Shown here: in pieces, positions 20,201-28,334 of the stretch
How the letters are laid out: each line of letters begins with the position of its first letter
Numbering within the stretch: the stretch's first letter is position 1
Made by a program: the position numbers and the translations under genes
DNA from: Branchiostoma floridae
Taxonomy: Eukaryota; Chordata; Leptocardii; Amphioxiformes; Branchiostomatidae
Reading direction: 5' to 3'
Length of the DNA: 28,533 bases
Assembly (NCBI RefSeq): GCF_000003815.2
Contig: NC_049987.1
Coordinates: forward strand, 24,319,038-24,347,570
The notes under the pieces: generated by a model
What the model saw: only the letters and a program-made list of their open reading frames with translations
Databases searched by the model: none
Told to the model about the DNA's origin: nothing

Positions 20201-23200
20201 TGATGTGAGCTCAGATCCTGAATGACGTCATTAGGCTGGAAAATCACCGGATATAACAAGATTCTTCTTTATTCGCAACCAGGATCTAGCCTGGGTACCA
20301 TCCTATTTCTACCGGGGCTCCTTACACTCACGAGTAGCGAGTGTAAGGAGCCCCGGTAGAATACGAATGATACCCAGGCTAACCGGGATCTATGCTTCGA
20401 TGAAAGTTAGACATCAAAGTAAAAGATGCGCCAAATAGCAGTTACTCAAGTAACAAAATATGGTTTTGGAAACAGTCAGACGTTTTAGGCAGCTTCCACT
20501 ACCTGTCGCCTGTGGCACCGAGTAGATCTGTTGACCAGTGGGTTTTACGAGGGGTGATCAATATGTTCTCGGCCTAACCCAGAAATAATAAGCACAACTC
20601 AAATTTTGAGGCACAACTTTATAGTATGAAGCCTTTTATCAATATCCTCCAAATTACAAATCATTGGCGTCATTACTTTCCAGGCATTCGTTTTATGCAA
20701 ATTAGAAGGTAAGTGGCGAGAAAAAGAAGGGTGAAGTGTGATCAGGCAATTTGACCCGCACACCTCAGGTTTCAGATCAATTGTCCACTTTTTTTTCGTT
20801 ATCCCTTACCTAACGTTACTGGGTGTCACCTGCAACGTAACGATCACAATAATTTGAATTTTGGTACACATTTATATAAGATTTTATACAAGTACGTGGG
20901 ATTATCAATAAGTCCTCGGTTTTGCGGAGAAATAATAAGCACAGCTCAGATTTCGAAGCATAGATGTCAAGTATAACGTCTTATATAAATCTGTACCAAA
21001 ATTCAAATTATTGTGATCATTATTTTGCAGGCGACACCAAGTAATGTTAGGTAAGGGAGAACGGAAAAAATGGGACAATGGACCTGACCTGAGGTGTGCG
21101 ATCGAACTTGCGCTGCTGAAAGTCAGACACCCAATTCTTTTTGCTTGAAATAGGAGGAGAATGATTATCAAACATTTTGATAATGTCTTTTGTTAATTTA
21201 CGGCATGGGGAACTCGACCCACACATGTCTGATCACAATTCACACCACTTTTTTCTCGCCACTTACCTTCTAATTTGCATAAAACGAATGCCTGGAAAGT
21301 AATGACGCCAATGATTTGTAATTTGGAGGATATTGATAAAAGGCTTCATACTATAAAGTTGTGCCTCAAAATTTGAGTTGTGCTTATTATTTCTGAGTTA
21401 GGCCGAGAACTTATTGATCACCCCTCGTATATGTTCGTTTGTAACAGTGAAATAAAAGGGGAGAACCTTGCAATGGTATCGGCCATTATTGTTCATCCTC
21501 AGGGTTGGCCAGGTTTAATCCTGAGATCATGCAACCCGTCTGTTCATATGCACTTAAGGCATGGCACTTAGTGCGCCAGTAGACGAGAGGGTGGAGAAGG
21601 GAGTGCACACCCCTCCTTCACCTTGAAGACTCACGTGCAGGCCAGGCAGACTGGTCGTCTAAGCAACCTTGTCTGGCAACCATTGATCTTCGGATACGAA
21701 GAAACAGCCATCAAGACATGGCACGTAAGTCCTGTCCCTAGTTAGAATTACATGGTTTAGAGCAGACTTTTATCTGTTTTCACACATGTTTTGGTATATT
21801 TGTTCGCAGGGTTTTACATGATCAGCTCTGCTCTCTCCTTCTGTGAAGAAGTAACGGTCTATGGGTTCTGGCCATTCCGTACGGACAGAGGCGGGAGAGA
21901 AGTCAGGTGCGGAAAGTTCTGCATTTTCTTAACGTTCAATCTTATAACCATCTCAAGTAAAATCTTCCCTTAACTTATTTGCTTTAATTGATTGATTGAT
22001 TGATTGATTAATTAATTGAGTGAGTGAGTGAGTGAGTGAGTGAGTGAGTGAGTGAGTGAGTGAGTGAGTGAGTGAGTGAGTGAGTGAGTGAGTGAGAGAG
22101 TGATTTTCAAGTCGTCGTATATCAACTATATTACAGGTTTACAAGTCATCTCAATCAGGGAGATAATGACTGTTTCACTCCGCACTGCAGCTAGGTGTCG
22201 CTTCTACCAATGCAGTCACAAACAATGACAGACGGCCATCGAAAAGTCGACTCTTGAAAAACAAATGGTTGTGAATGGCAAAACTACCGAAGTCACGGGT
22301 TCCTCTCTCAGCACTCGGTGTCTAGTGCGGAAGGGGCCTTCCGCACTAGAAGTCTAGTGCCGACGTTACGTCCGCACTAGGTGTCCAGTGGTGAGTCGAC
22401 TTCAGCACTGAAAACCCCCGATTCACCACTAGAAACCGAGTGCTGAGACTACCTTCCGCACTAGAAAACGAGTGACGACAAATATTCCGCACTAGAAAAC
22501 GAGTGACGACAAATATTCCGCACTAGAAAACGAGTGACGACAAATATTCCGCACAGGAAAACCAGTGACGACGTTATTTACAGTTCCGAGCAGTTAAAGG
22601 TGCACATATACAAATGTAATACATAAAAGAAGTGTAACAAATCGTTCACCTTGAGCCTGAGAAAGCTGCGTATGGGAGGAAATATCCGTGTCGGGTTTTC
22701 AAAGAACAGTACATATCAATTATCTTTCTTATTTAGACATTTTTTTTTTCGTGACCAAAGTAGAACTGTCTAAACTGTCTGTAGCCGCCACGCATCAACA
22801 AATGATGCATGCGAACGATTGATTGAAAGTAGTCTGCAACTCAAACACGACAAAGGGAGCTGTAATTTATTGGCATTTTATCTTCGTGAAATTTAGAAAA
22901 AGGGAACGAAGCTGACACACTGTTGACATGAGGTCATCATTTACATAACACTATATACATGTAGGATGTAGCGTATGATACACACATGCTGTTTCGAGTT
23001 CCAACAGAGACAAGACTAGGGCAAAATTGATTTAAAATACTGAGTACTAGTATGTTTTTGAGTAACAATTTGGACGCGAGCACTGGTAACCCAGTGCTGA
23101 CGGTCTTAAAATGATAGTAGCACTCGGCTTCTAGTGCCGAAGTGGTCTTAGCACTCGGCCTCTAGTGCCGAAAAGTCACCGAGCACTAGAAATCCCAGTG

Positions 23201-23560
23201 CGGAACCCGTGACTTAGGTAGATCGGCACTCGGTTATCCAGTGCTCAAAGACCTCCGCACTGGGTAACCAGTGCTGAACGACCTTTGAACCACCCTTGTG
23301 AATGAAGACTTTTGTTATTCAGTAATCCTGACTTAACTATTCACAGATATTGTAGCAAATGTTTATTTTTTTATCTGACTGTTGTGTTTCCGCCATGTTT
23401 ATTACCCAGGTATCACTACTCGCATAGTGAACAGCATGATGGGGGAATGGAGAACGAGTGGCATCGTATGGACCGGGAGTTCGTCAAACTGGTGGAACTG
23501 TACAAGGATGGGGTCATCAGACTGGTCACGCAGCCCTGTAATCAGACGCAGGATAGTTAG
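13281..23560 (+). CDS. Alpha-2,8-sialyltransferase-like protein (GT29), nine coding exons
   Basis: The nine exons are 13281-13504, 14263-14469, 14704-14845, 17130-17242, 18795-18887, 19431-19586, 20091-20188, 21810-21906 and 23410-23560. They total 1281 nt, i.e. 426 residues plus stop; every junction is GT-AG and in phase. The product is a type II Golgi membrane protein: short cytoplasmic tail, signal anchor at about 23-41, a stem with several N-x-S/T sequons, then the GT29 domain. Sialylmotif L begins at C203 (CSIVGSSGILGGSNCGDNI) and runs to about N253. Motif S is about 343-367 (ALSFCEEVTVYGFWPF). Motif III is Y378-H-Y, and motif VS is H395-x4-E400. The C-terminal Cys420 fits the ST8Sia disulfide pattern. 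The family transfers sialic acid from CMP-sialic acid to sialylated glycans; the exact acceptor and ST8Sia subgroup cannot be told. At motif L the usual GNSG is GSSG. Length is somewhat above the usual ~350-400. Confidence 0.93.
13555..13870 (+). repeat. Degenerate minisatellite in intron 1
   Basis: Many imperfect copies of a ~15-23-bp CTTGTATTGAGCTG-like unit. The open minus-strand frame across it (rich in QYK and NTRP) is a product of the repeat. Confidence 0.75.
14263..14469 (+). CDS. Sialyltransferase exon 2: stem region
   Basis: Acceptor CATTGTCATATAG and donor AAG|GTACAT; phase 2 in and phase 2 out. It encodes residues 75-143 plus part of R144, with sequons NNT and NST and the acidic segment GFPEEIDSIL. 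That segment is echoed as GFPKEIDDIM in the paralogue at 28210. Confidence 0.85.
14704..14845 (+). CDS. Sialyltransferase exon 3: stem end
   Basis: Acceptor CCCCCATTCCAG and donor CAATG|GTAAAG; phase 2 in and phase 0 out. It encodes residues 144-191 with sequons NST and NGT and the proline-containing end YRITPSVYNRQPM that leads into the catalytic domain. Confidence 0.85.
15322..16040 (+). repeat. Tandem duplication of a LINE 3' end, intron 3
   Basis: Unit 1 (about 15322-15719) and unit 2 (about 15720-16040) both run from GACGTACCGACTAYRAAGTA through TGTTCAAAAATTC to TCTCGCCATT-TGGCGCTGT. Each contains the decayed LINE ORF2 C-terminus also seen at 9830. The FxRTIEEW and AACCAGCTGCTGCCGCG blocks are clear in unit 1; unit 2 is more eroded and lacks part of the end. 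Confidence 0.65.
16625..16860 (+). mobile_element. tRNA-derived SINE in intron 3
   Basis: A tRNA-like head (GGCACGGTCGGGAGCGCG, box B GGTTCAAATCC) is followed by a body with CCCTTGGGAAAGGCACTTTAC and CTCAGGTGGGGATGAGTACA. The same body recurs at 8375 and 10795. The head is too diverged for a functional tRNA. Sense orientation relative to the host gene. Confidence 0.7.
17130..17242 (+). CDS. Sialyltransferase exon 4: first half of sialylmotif L
   Basis: Acceptor TTCTTTTCCTTAG and donor ATAAG|GTAAGA; phase 0 in and phase 2 out. It encodes residues 192-228 plus part of R229: the approach YKQYKS, then C203-S-I-V-G-S-S-G-I-L and SADFVIR. C203 and C217 are conserved GT29 positions. Ser replaces the Asn of the common G-N-S-G core. 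Confidence 0.92.
17253..17315 (+). repeat. (GT)n microsatellite, intron 4
   Basis: About 30 GT-type dinucleotides interrupted by GTAT, starting about 10 nt after the exon 4 donor. Confidence 0.9.
17760..17985 (+). mobile_element. tRNA-derived SINE in intron 4
   Basis: Head TGGCCGAGTGGTCAGGC (box A, serine/leucine-tRNA-like) and GGGTTCTATTTC (degenerate box B), then a tail with CTCAGGTGTAAAAATGGGTA and CTTCGGTTGG. It is related to the fragments at 7099-7400. Confidence 0.7.
18212..18436. mobile_element. Foldback/TIR element, intron 4
   Basis: TAACCTGGAATCCAGTCTAC near 18215 is inverted as GTAGACTGGATTCCAGGTTA near 18410-18429. The interior of ~180 bp has no gene. The end motif AxCCTGGxATCCAG is shared with the hairpins at 20286 and 27703. 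Confidence 0.6.
18795..18887 (+). CDS. Sialyltransferase exon 5: second half of sialylmotif L
   Basis: Acceptor CCTTTTTTTTCTCCAG and donor CAA|GTGAGC; phase 2 in and phase 2 out. It encodes RFNMPAV and then DVGTRTHLVTCNG (residues 229-259 plus part of K260). The R-x-N and D-V-G-x-(K/R)-T pattern is diagnostic of the donor-binding motif L in ST8Sia enzymes. Confidence 0.92.
19093..19205 (+). pseudogene. Decayed exon 6 copy A
   Basis: A pyrimidine tract and acceptor (TTTGCTGTTTCCAG, ending 19104) precede ATTTAAAGACATTTCGCG, then CATTGGCTCAC, GTAACTAC and AGATAACAAATACGG. These match successive parts of exon 6 in order, with indels. The frame shifts after about 7 codons and ends in TAG. No donor remains. 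Confidence 0.8.
19262..19370 (+). pseudogene. Exon 6 copy B, intact acceptor, truncated by stop
   Basis: Acceptor TTTTTGTTTCCAG ends at 19280. From 19281 it reads in phase as FKDIRSTNWLRLFRNYV, then QDNRYGIR and TGA. It keeps about the first 75 nt of exon 6 and then departs. Because the acceptor and frame are intact, it could still be spliced in, giving a protein cut off before motif S; it has no donor of its own. Confidence 0.85.
19431..19586 (+). CDS. Sialyltransferase exon 6
   Basis: Acceptor TTCCTGTTTCTGTTTCCAG and donor TCAAG|GTTAAT; phase 2 in and phase 2 out. It encodes residues 260-311 plus part of R312: FKDIRSTHWLRLFRNYV, then SLIFTAPFNTRFHLQRLLW. It is the variable stretch between motifs L and S. 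It is the third of three tandem copies (starts 19105, 19281, 19431) and the only one with a donor. Confidence 0.9.
20091..20188 (+). CDS. Sialyltransferase exon 7
   Basis: Acceptor CATTTATTCCAG and donor TTCAG|GTAGGT; phase 2 in and phase 1 out. It encodes residues 312-344 plus one base of G345, with sequon NDS and ending at SFSS just before motif S. Confidence 0.88.
20286..20382. mobile_element. ~97-bp foldback hairpin in intron 7
   Basis: A perfect 21-bp stem (CTACCGGGGCTCCTTACACTC at 20309-20329, inverse at 20339-20359) surrounds a 9-nt loop. Less perfect outer arms end in TAGCCTGGGTA and TACCCAGGCTA. Size and shape resemble a tiny MITE, and the transcript would form a pre-miRNA-like hairpin. 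Confidence 0.75.
20548..21427. mobile_element. 880-bp mariner-like foldback element in intron 7
   Basis: The ends are CGAGGGGTGATCAATA and its inverse, flanked by TA on both sides. The outer arms (about 20548-20746 and 21229-21427) are ~199-bp inverted repeats of high identity. A second, inner inverted pair (about 20755-20890 and 20968-21104) makes the element almost wholly palindromic apart from a ~120-bp insert on the right. TA duplication and GATCAATA(A)GTTCTCGG ends suggest Tc1/mariner ancestry. No transposase. Confidence 0.8.
21810..21906 (+). CDS. Sialyltransferase exon 8: sialylmotif S
   Basis: Acceptor ATATTTGTTCGCAG and donor GTCAG|GTGCGG; phase 1 in and phase 2 out. It encodes GFYMISSALSFCEEVTVYG and then FWPF (residues 345-376 plus part of R377). 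C356 should pair with a motif L cysteine. CEEV-x-x-YGFWPF is a signature of ST8Sia enzymes. Confidence 0.93.
21988..22100 (+). repeat. (GATT)n then (GAGT)n microsatellite, intron 8
   Basis: Four GATT units pass into about 20 GAGT units, 80 nt after exon 8. A twin GAGT array lies at 24584. Confidence 0.95.
22284..23280. mobile_element. Iteron-rich TIR element in intron 8
   Basis: CTACCGAAGTCACGGGTTCC (22284) is inverted, with one mismatch, at 23202-23221. Inside each end are arrays of a palindromic unit of the type GCACTCGG-N-TCTAGTGC or its inverse CACTAGAAAACGAGTG. A 31-bp tandem (period CCGCACTAGAAAACGAGTGA...) runs four times at about 22454-22570. Similar units continue to about 23275, beyond the right TIR, so the true border is uncertain. 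No transposase reading frame. Confidence 0.6.
23410..23560 (+). CDS. Sialyltransferase exon 9: motifs III and VS, stop
   Basis: Acceptor GCCATGTTTATTACCCAG; phase 2 in. It encodes residues 377-426: YHY (motif III), then WHRMDREF with the general-base histidine H395 and E400 of motif VS, then KLVELYKDGVIRLVTQPC and a short NQTQDS tail before TAG at 23558. The final 90 nt (from the D398 codon to the stop) are the unit copied six more times downstream. Confidence 0.93.
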
Positions 23561-24359
23561 CAGTGTTTTTCTTTAGTTTCGGACTGGTAGAAAATGGACC
23601 TAAAGAGTAGCAATCATCCATTGTCACACTGAACACAGACGGCGGAGTAAACAACACGTGGCATCGCATGGACCGGGAGTTCGTCAAACTGGTGGAGCTG
23701 TACAAGGATCGAGTTATCAAGCTGGTCACGCAGCCATGTAACCAGACGCAGGAGAGTTAGGACCGGGAGTTCGTCAAACTGGTGGAGCTGTACAAGGATA
23801 GAGTCATCAAACTGGTCACGCAGCCATGCAACCAGACTCGGGAGAGTTAGCAGTGTTTGTTTAGTTCTGGACTGTTAGTTTCTCGGATGGACCGGGAGTT
23901 CGTCAAGCTGGTGGAGCTGTACAAGGATGGAGTCATCAAGCTGGTCACGCAGCCATGTAACCAGACTCGTGAGAGTTAAGACCGGGAGTTCGTCAAGCTG
24001 GTGGAGCTGTACAAGGATGGAGTCATCAAGCTGGTCACGCAGCCATGTAACCAGACTCGTGAGAGTTAAGACCGGGAGTTCGTCAAGCTGGTGGAGCTGT
24101 ACAAGGATGGAGTCATCAAGCTGGTCACGCAGCCATGTAACCAGACTCTGGATAGCTAGCAGTGTTTTTCTTTAGTTTCGGACTGGTAGAAAATGGACCT
24201 AAAGAGTAGCAATCATCCATTGTCACACTGAACACAGACGGCGGAGTAAACAACACGTGGCATCGCATGGACCGGGAGTTCGTCAAACTGGTGGAGCTGT
24301 ACAAGGATGGGGTCATCAAACTGGTCACGCAGCCTTGTAACCAGACTCGGGAGAGTTAG
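23561..24359 (+). repeat. Six extra copies of the exon 9 C-terminal coding segment
   Basis: The 90-nt units lie at 23671-23760, 23761-23850, 23890-23979, 23980-24069, 24070-24159 and 24270-24359. Each begins at GACCGGGAGTTC and encodes DREFVKLVELYKD, then a variant of GVIKLVTQPCNQTRES, and a stop (TAG or TAA). Some are directly head to tail. Units one and six also keep WHRM (with the motif VS histidine) and share a near-identical upstream block of ~110 nt (23561-23670 and 24160-24269, offset 599). None has an acceptor as good as that of exon 9. They lie in the 3' UTR of the gene model. Confidence 0.92.
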
Positions 24360-24475
24360 CAATGTTTGTTTTAGTTCTGGACCGGGAGAAAATAGACTCA
24401 TTCACGTATATAGTAGCGACCGTCCATCGACCCAAGGCATTACATCTCAACAGCTTCCTGGAACAATTTGTGACA

Positions 24476-24481
24476 AATAAA
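24476..24481 (+). terminator. Polyadenylation signal of the sialyltransferase gene
   Basis: AATAAA, followed by TCTGAAAAAAAAATG. It lies 916 nt after the stop and past all repeated C-terminal units, so these would be in the mature 3' UTR. Confidence 0.6.
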
Positions 24482-24583
24482 TCTGAAAAAAAAATGTTAG
24501 ACTTATCGTTGCTGTAGCAATTTTTGTAGCAACAATTTTTGTAGCAATAATTATCTCAAACATCAAGTAAGTGAGAGCTAATT

Positions 24584-24690
24584 AGTGAGTGAGTGAGTGA
24601 GTGAGTGAGTGAGTGAGTGAGTGAGTGAGTGAGTGAGTGAGTGAGTGAGTGAGTGAGTGAGTGAGCGAGTGAGTGAGTGGGAGGTAGGGA
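24584..24690 (+). repeat. (GAGT)n microsatellite
   Basis: About 23 GAGT units with one GAGC. It is just outside the 3' end of the sialyltransferase gene. Minus-strand THSL-repeat frames are artefacts. Confidence 0.95.
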
Positions 24691-24699
24691 GAGAGGCAT

Positions 24700-27000
24700 T
24701 GAGTGGTAAGGAGGCTAAAACAGCACACATAAAAATAAACAATAGCTCTATCGAAACTCCCTTTCACAGGGCTATGGAGCAACAATGACTAAAGCCCCTA
24801 TTCCACTGGACTATTGTGTGTCATGCTTTCATCATTGGACTATCATGCAAAATGCAAAAGTATGCTGACTGAAAAGACAACAAAACATACAAAGCGTGAA
24901 AAGATTCATTTTTTATCCATGAAAGTTTTACGACGTAATAACAGTAGTAGAAGGGGTGAACCAGAAAGGAATCTATTTCTGCGCGTGGAAAGTCCTCTTC
25001 TGTAACGTTACCACCTGCCCGGCCCAATCCGTTTACCCATTAAGCAATACCCGCGATGTCAACGATTTTCCACTAAATCATTTTGCCTCCCTTTGTTCGC
25101 CGCCTTACAGACATTACCGGATTCAATTTTCGCCCAATTGTCCTAGCGTGAATGCGGCACGGGATGTTCTATAGGCCTGTTATAGAATGCGAGAGGTCAA
25201 ACCGGTTAGGTGGGTCACTTGTGTGGGCCGGAATAAAAAATGACCACAGGAACGAACTCTCTCACTTTGCGGAGTAAAAAGTCTTCTCTAAGACGACCTG
25301 AGACTCAAACAGGTTGCGGGTGGGAGTGACCTCTGTCCCGTGCGGAATTGAAGGACACAGGGGAGATGACCTTGAAAGGTGAGAATTTTCTTTCCGGGTT
25401 CTATGACAGGTTGGGAGGGGGGCGGCGGCGACACTTAACGTTACTGCAAGATAAACCTGTTATCTTGGCATGAATCATGTTGTTAACTAAGTAGACACAA
25501 ATAGCGATAAGGTAGTGCAGTCTAAACATAGCAGGCTAAATGTAACGTTACAATAACATTTACATATTGTCCTCTGATATTGTCCCAAGAGAGGAATTTA
25601 CAACGTCAGCCGCGTAATTTTGCCATGAGTCACCATTAGAAATAGCTATACACAAAGATGGTTACTAGTAATATCAATATTCATACATTCGGATAGGAAT
25701 ATTCCGACAAACACACACAAATAACGTCATGTAAAAATGTCATGTAACAAGGGAGCCCTTTTGCTATTTGTTACCATCTTCTAAAGGCTTGTTTGTTGCT
25801 ATAATTTCCTTCGAACAGCGTTCCATTTTGCATGGATCTGAAGTAATCATAATATTTGATTAATACCGACAGCGAGCATGAGCCGAGGGACACGACATAG
25901 TTTTTGCATGACCAGTTTCGATGCTGCTACATTCACGCAGCATTTGATAAGCACCTGTACTGATAAATCCCAAACATAACACAACTCTTATCAGATCCCT
26001 ACACAACACGAAGAACGCGTTACCATGACGACGGCTTCATGTTTTCTTCACACGTAATGGTTCTGGGCGTTCTAATGGAAGCTGAAGTAGCCGAGAGGTC
26101 CGTGAAACCCGCTTCCCTGATGGACCGGGACGTGCTGAAACAAACGTGCGCCGGGCGTATCGAAAACTCGCGTGAGAACTCTCAGTGTCGTTCACGCGAG
26201 AGTTTCAGAAAACGTGCGACTTCAGACGAGCGAGGTCCGCTGGGGAACTGCTAAGTATATCCACACATTTCGCTGAGTGCTTCACAATAATGTGATTACT
26301 TTTAGTGTAAATCCATTCCCTATCGGGCTTTGATATTTCTATACTAGTATTCTAAACGATCTGTTTATTTCGTAACCATGGATATATGTCGCCATGACAA
26401 CATGACGCACCAGTCATATTAGTGTAGAACAAAGAGAGGATTCGCCGTATCTAGGTCACCTCACTCTGACCCTAACCAGGGCTTAGGGGACAAGGTGCGC
26501 CCAGGGCCACTAATAATAAAGGTGATAGAACTGAACTGGGTCATAGTTGCCTCTGTTAAGTGTATTCAATAAAAACTTCACACATGATATTACTTTCCCG
26601 TTATCCCAGCACTACTTTATTGACGCTCAACTGAGTATATAACTTTATTGCAAAACACTGCCCAAATGCTTATTGCCAATATAAAGCAAAACGTGTGTAT
26701 ACTTCACAGATACGGAAATAGAATAGATATAAATGAATGACAGCTATTCTAAATCTATTTCTACTAAAGCTAATTGAAGGGTTTCTTTTCTGCATGCAAT
26801 TTGAGATGAAATGTCCAATGTTTTTGTAGATAAATGGGTTGGGCGACTCAACCAAGAAGATATATAGTTTTTCTTTTGTTAATCGGTTAATTGGTTAATT
26901 GTGAAAAGCTTGTTGCAATTTTGGAGATAGGTAACTCTAATCTCTTGTAGCTAATGATAGTGACAACATTTTCCCCAATCAAAATCCGATTATTTCATCA
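24700..27000. other. Spacer between the tandem sialyltransferase genes
   Basis: No exon could be supported. A plus-strand frame at 26039-26254 has no recognisable domain and contains a near-palindrome (AACTCGCGTGA ... TCACGCGAGAGTT, 26165-26205). Promoter and 5' UTR of the second gene should lie here. A possible acceptor CATCAACAG ends at 27004, 14 nt before its ATG. Confidence 0.4.
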
Positions 27001-27018
27001 ACAGGCAAAAGTGTCGAC

Positions 27019-28278
27019 ATGCCACAGCAGAGGCTCCGTCGTCTGACGTCAGTGTTCCTGGTGTGTGTCGTCATGACTGTGTATAACGTCATCACTATGG
27101 ACGGTCCTTACGTCATCACTATCAGGTTACCTCAGCTCTACCCTTGGGCCAACCTCTCTATGTGCGCACCGCGCATGCTCATCAGACAGACTACCAACAC
27201 GTAAGGACATTTGAAATTATCTTGTATAATTATACAATAATATATAATGATCTTATGTGAAAATGTACAGCTCGTATCTATCCTGACCATCATTGGCATA
27301 CCAAATCAGGGTGTTCTCATTAATGATTGTTTGACGGTGGAGTGACGCCCACTGGGCTAATCCAATCTTAAGTGTGTCCTCTGCGATTCTTTCCTGTCCT
27401 AAAGGCTTCATAGAGGTGCAAAAATTGAAGCTATATCTAAAGCATTTTTTCCATGTACGTATGAAAGTGTACATGATTAGCCAGGTAGCAAAATCTGCTA
27501 AGCAGACCAACGAAAGTATGCCTACAAGTGCCATAAGAAGTAACACTGGATATCATTATCCTTGGATATCATTACTTTGGTGGTCTCAAATGTGACTTAG
27601 TTTATACCCCACCACCCCCTACCCCCCATCACGGCTCATGACTGGAGCAGATTTTCTGACCCAGACTCTTTATCTCCTTAGCTCAACAAGTGCGTCATGG
27701 GGCCAAGTTGATACAGAGAGAGAACAATAGATCTAGACGTACATATAGCCTGGTATCCAGCTGTATTATAGAAAGAAGAGACTCGGGAGCTATAGTATAT
27801 AATACGGCTGGGTACCAGGCTATGTCTAGATCTATTGTCCTCTCTCTATCAACTTGGTCCCGCCCACGCCTGCTACACAGTTACTGGTCAATGGCTGAAC
27901 CAACCTGATTCACGCACATCTACATCTGCATCTACGTCTACATCTACATGATACTGGGCAAAGCCCCTCGCGGAATATTGTGCCCAAGGGAGTGAGGTTG
28001 CCCTAGCAGGACCGGTGGTGAAAGGACAAAATGGTGGAAGTGAAAAAAGAAATCTTTCAAAAAGTGCAGTGCTATACATCTAGTCTTGTTAGGGCATGGC
28101 ATGGCTTGGCAGATCCGGGGGAGGCGTAATGTTTGGCTACCCGGCTTTGAATTGCTCTACAGAAGTGGCGTCTTCCAAGTATAACGTAACATTACCTTTC
28201 ACCCCTCAGTACTGCAGTAACGGACCTGCTGGACGTGGATGAGATCCTGCCAGGGTTCCCGAAGGAGATCGATGACAT
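27019..28278 (+). CDS. Second sialyltransferase-like paralogue, 5' part only
   Basis: Exon 1 is 27019-27200: ATG with G at -3, donor AACAC|GTAAGG, phase 2 out as in gene 1. It encodes a type II anchor: basic RLRRLTS, the hydrophobic VFLVCVVMTVYNVI, then TMDGPYVITIRL and LYPWANLS. Exon 2 starts at 28210 after acceptor ACCTTTCACCCCTCAG in matching phase, with LDVDEILPGFPKEIDDIM. A donor at CAT|GTATAA (exon end 28278) would keep phase 2; otherwise the frame meets TAG at 28337. The catalytic exons lie beyond the window. Assignment rests on clear similarity to exons 1 and 2 of the gene at 13281. It may be functional or broken near its second exon. Confidence 0.75.
27703..27857. mobile_element. 155-bp foldback hairpin in intron 1 of the second gene
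   Basis: The left arm (27703-27770, from CCAAGTTGATACAGAGAGAG) is inverted at about 27791-27857 (ending CTCTCTCTATCAACTTGG). TAGCCTGGTATCCAG and CTGGGTACCAGGCTA lie inside the arms. The loop is ~20 nt. It is related by end motif to the elements at 18212 and 20286. Confidence 0.8.
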
Positions 28279-28334
28279 CATGTATAACTATTGTCTTTAC
28301 GTCTTGTATAGTTTTGTGTCTTTTGCATCATACC

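Noticed and set aside
23927-24175. 82-codon plus-strand frame with SSSWSRSHVTRL repeats
   Set aside because: Out-of-frame shadow of the repeated sialyltransferase C-terminal units.
24582-24785. Minus-strand THSL-repeat frame
   Set aside because: Translation of the GAGT microsatellite.
26039-26254. 71-codon plus-strand frame upstream of the second sialyltransferase
   Set aside because: No domain and no link by splicing; it may be an upstream frame in a 5' UTR, but this cannot be shown.
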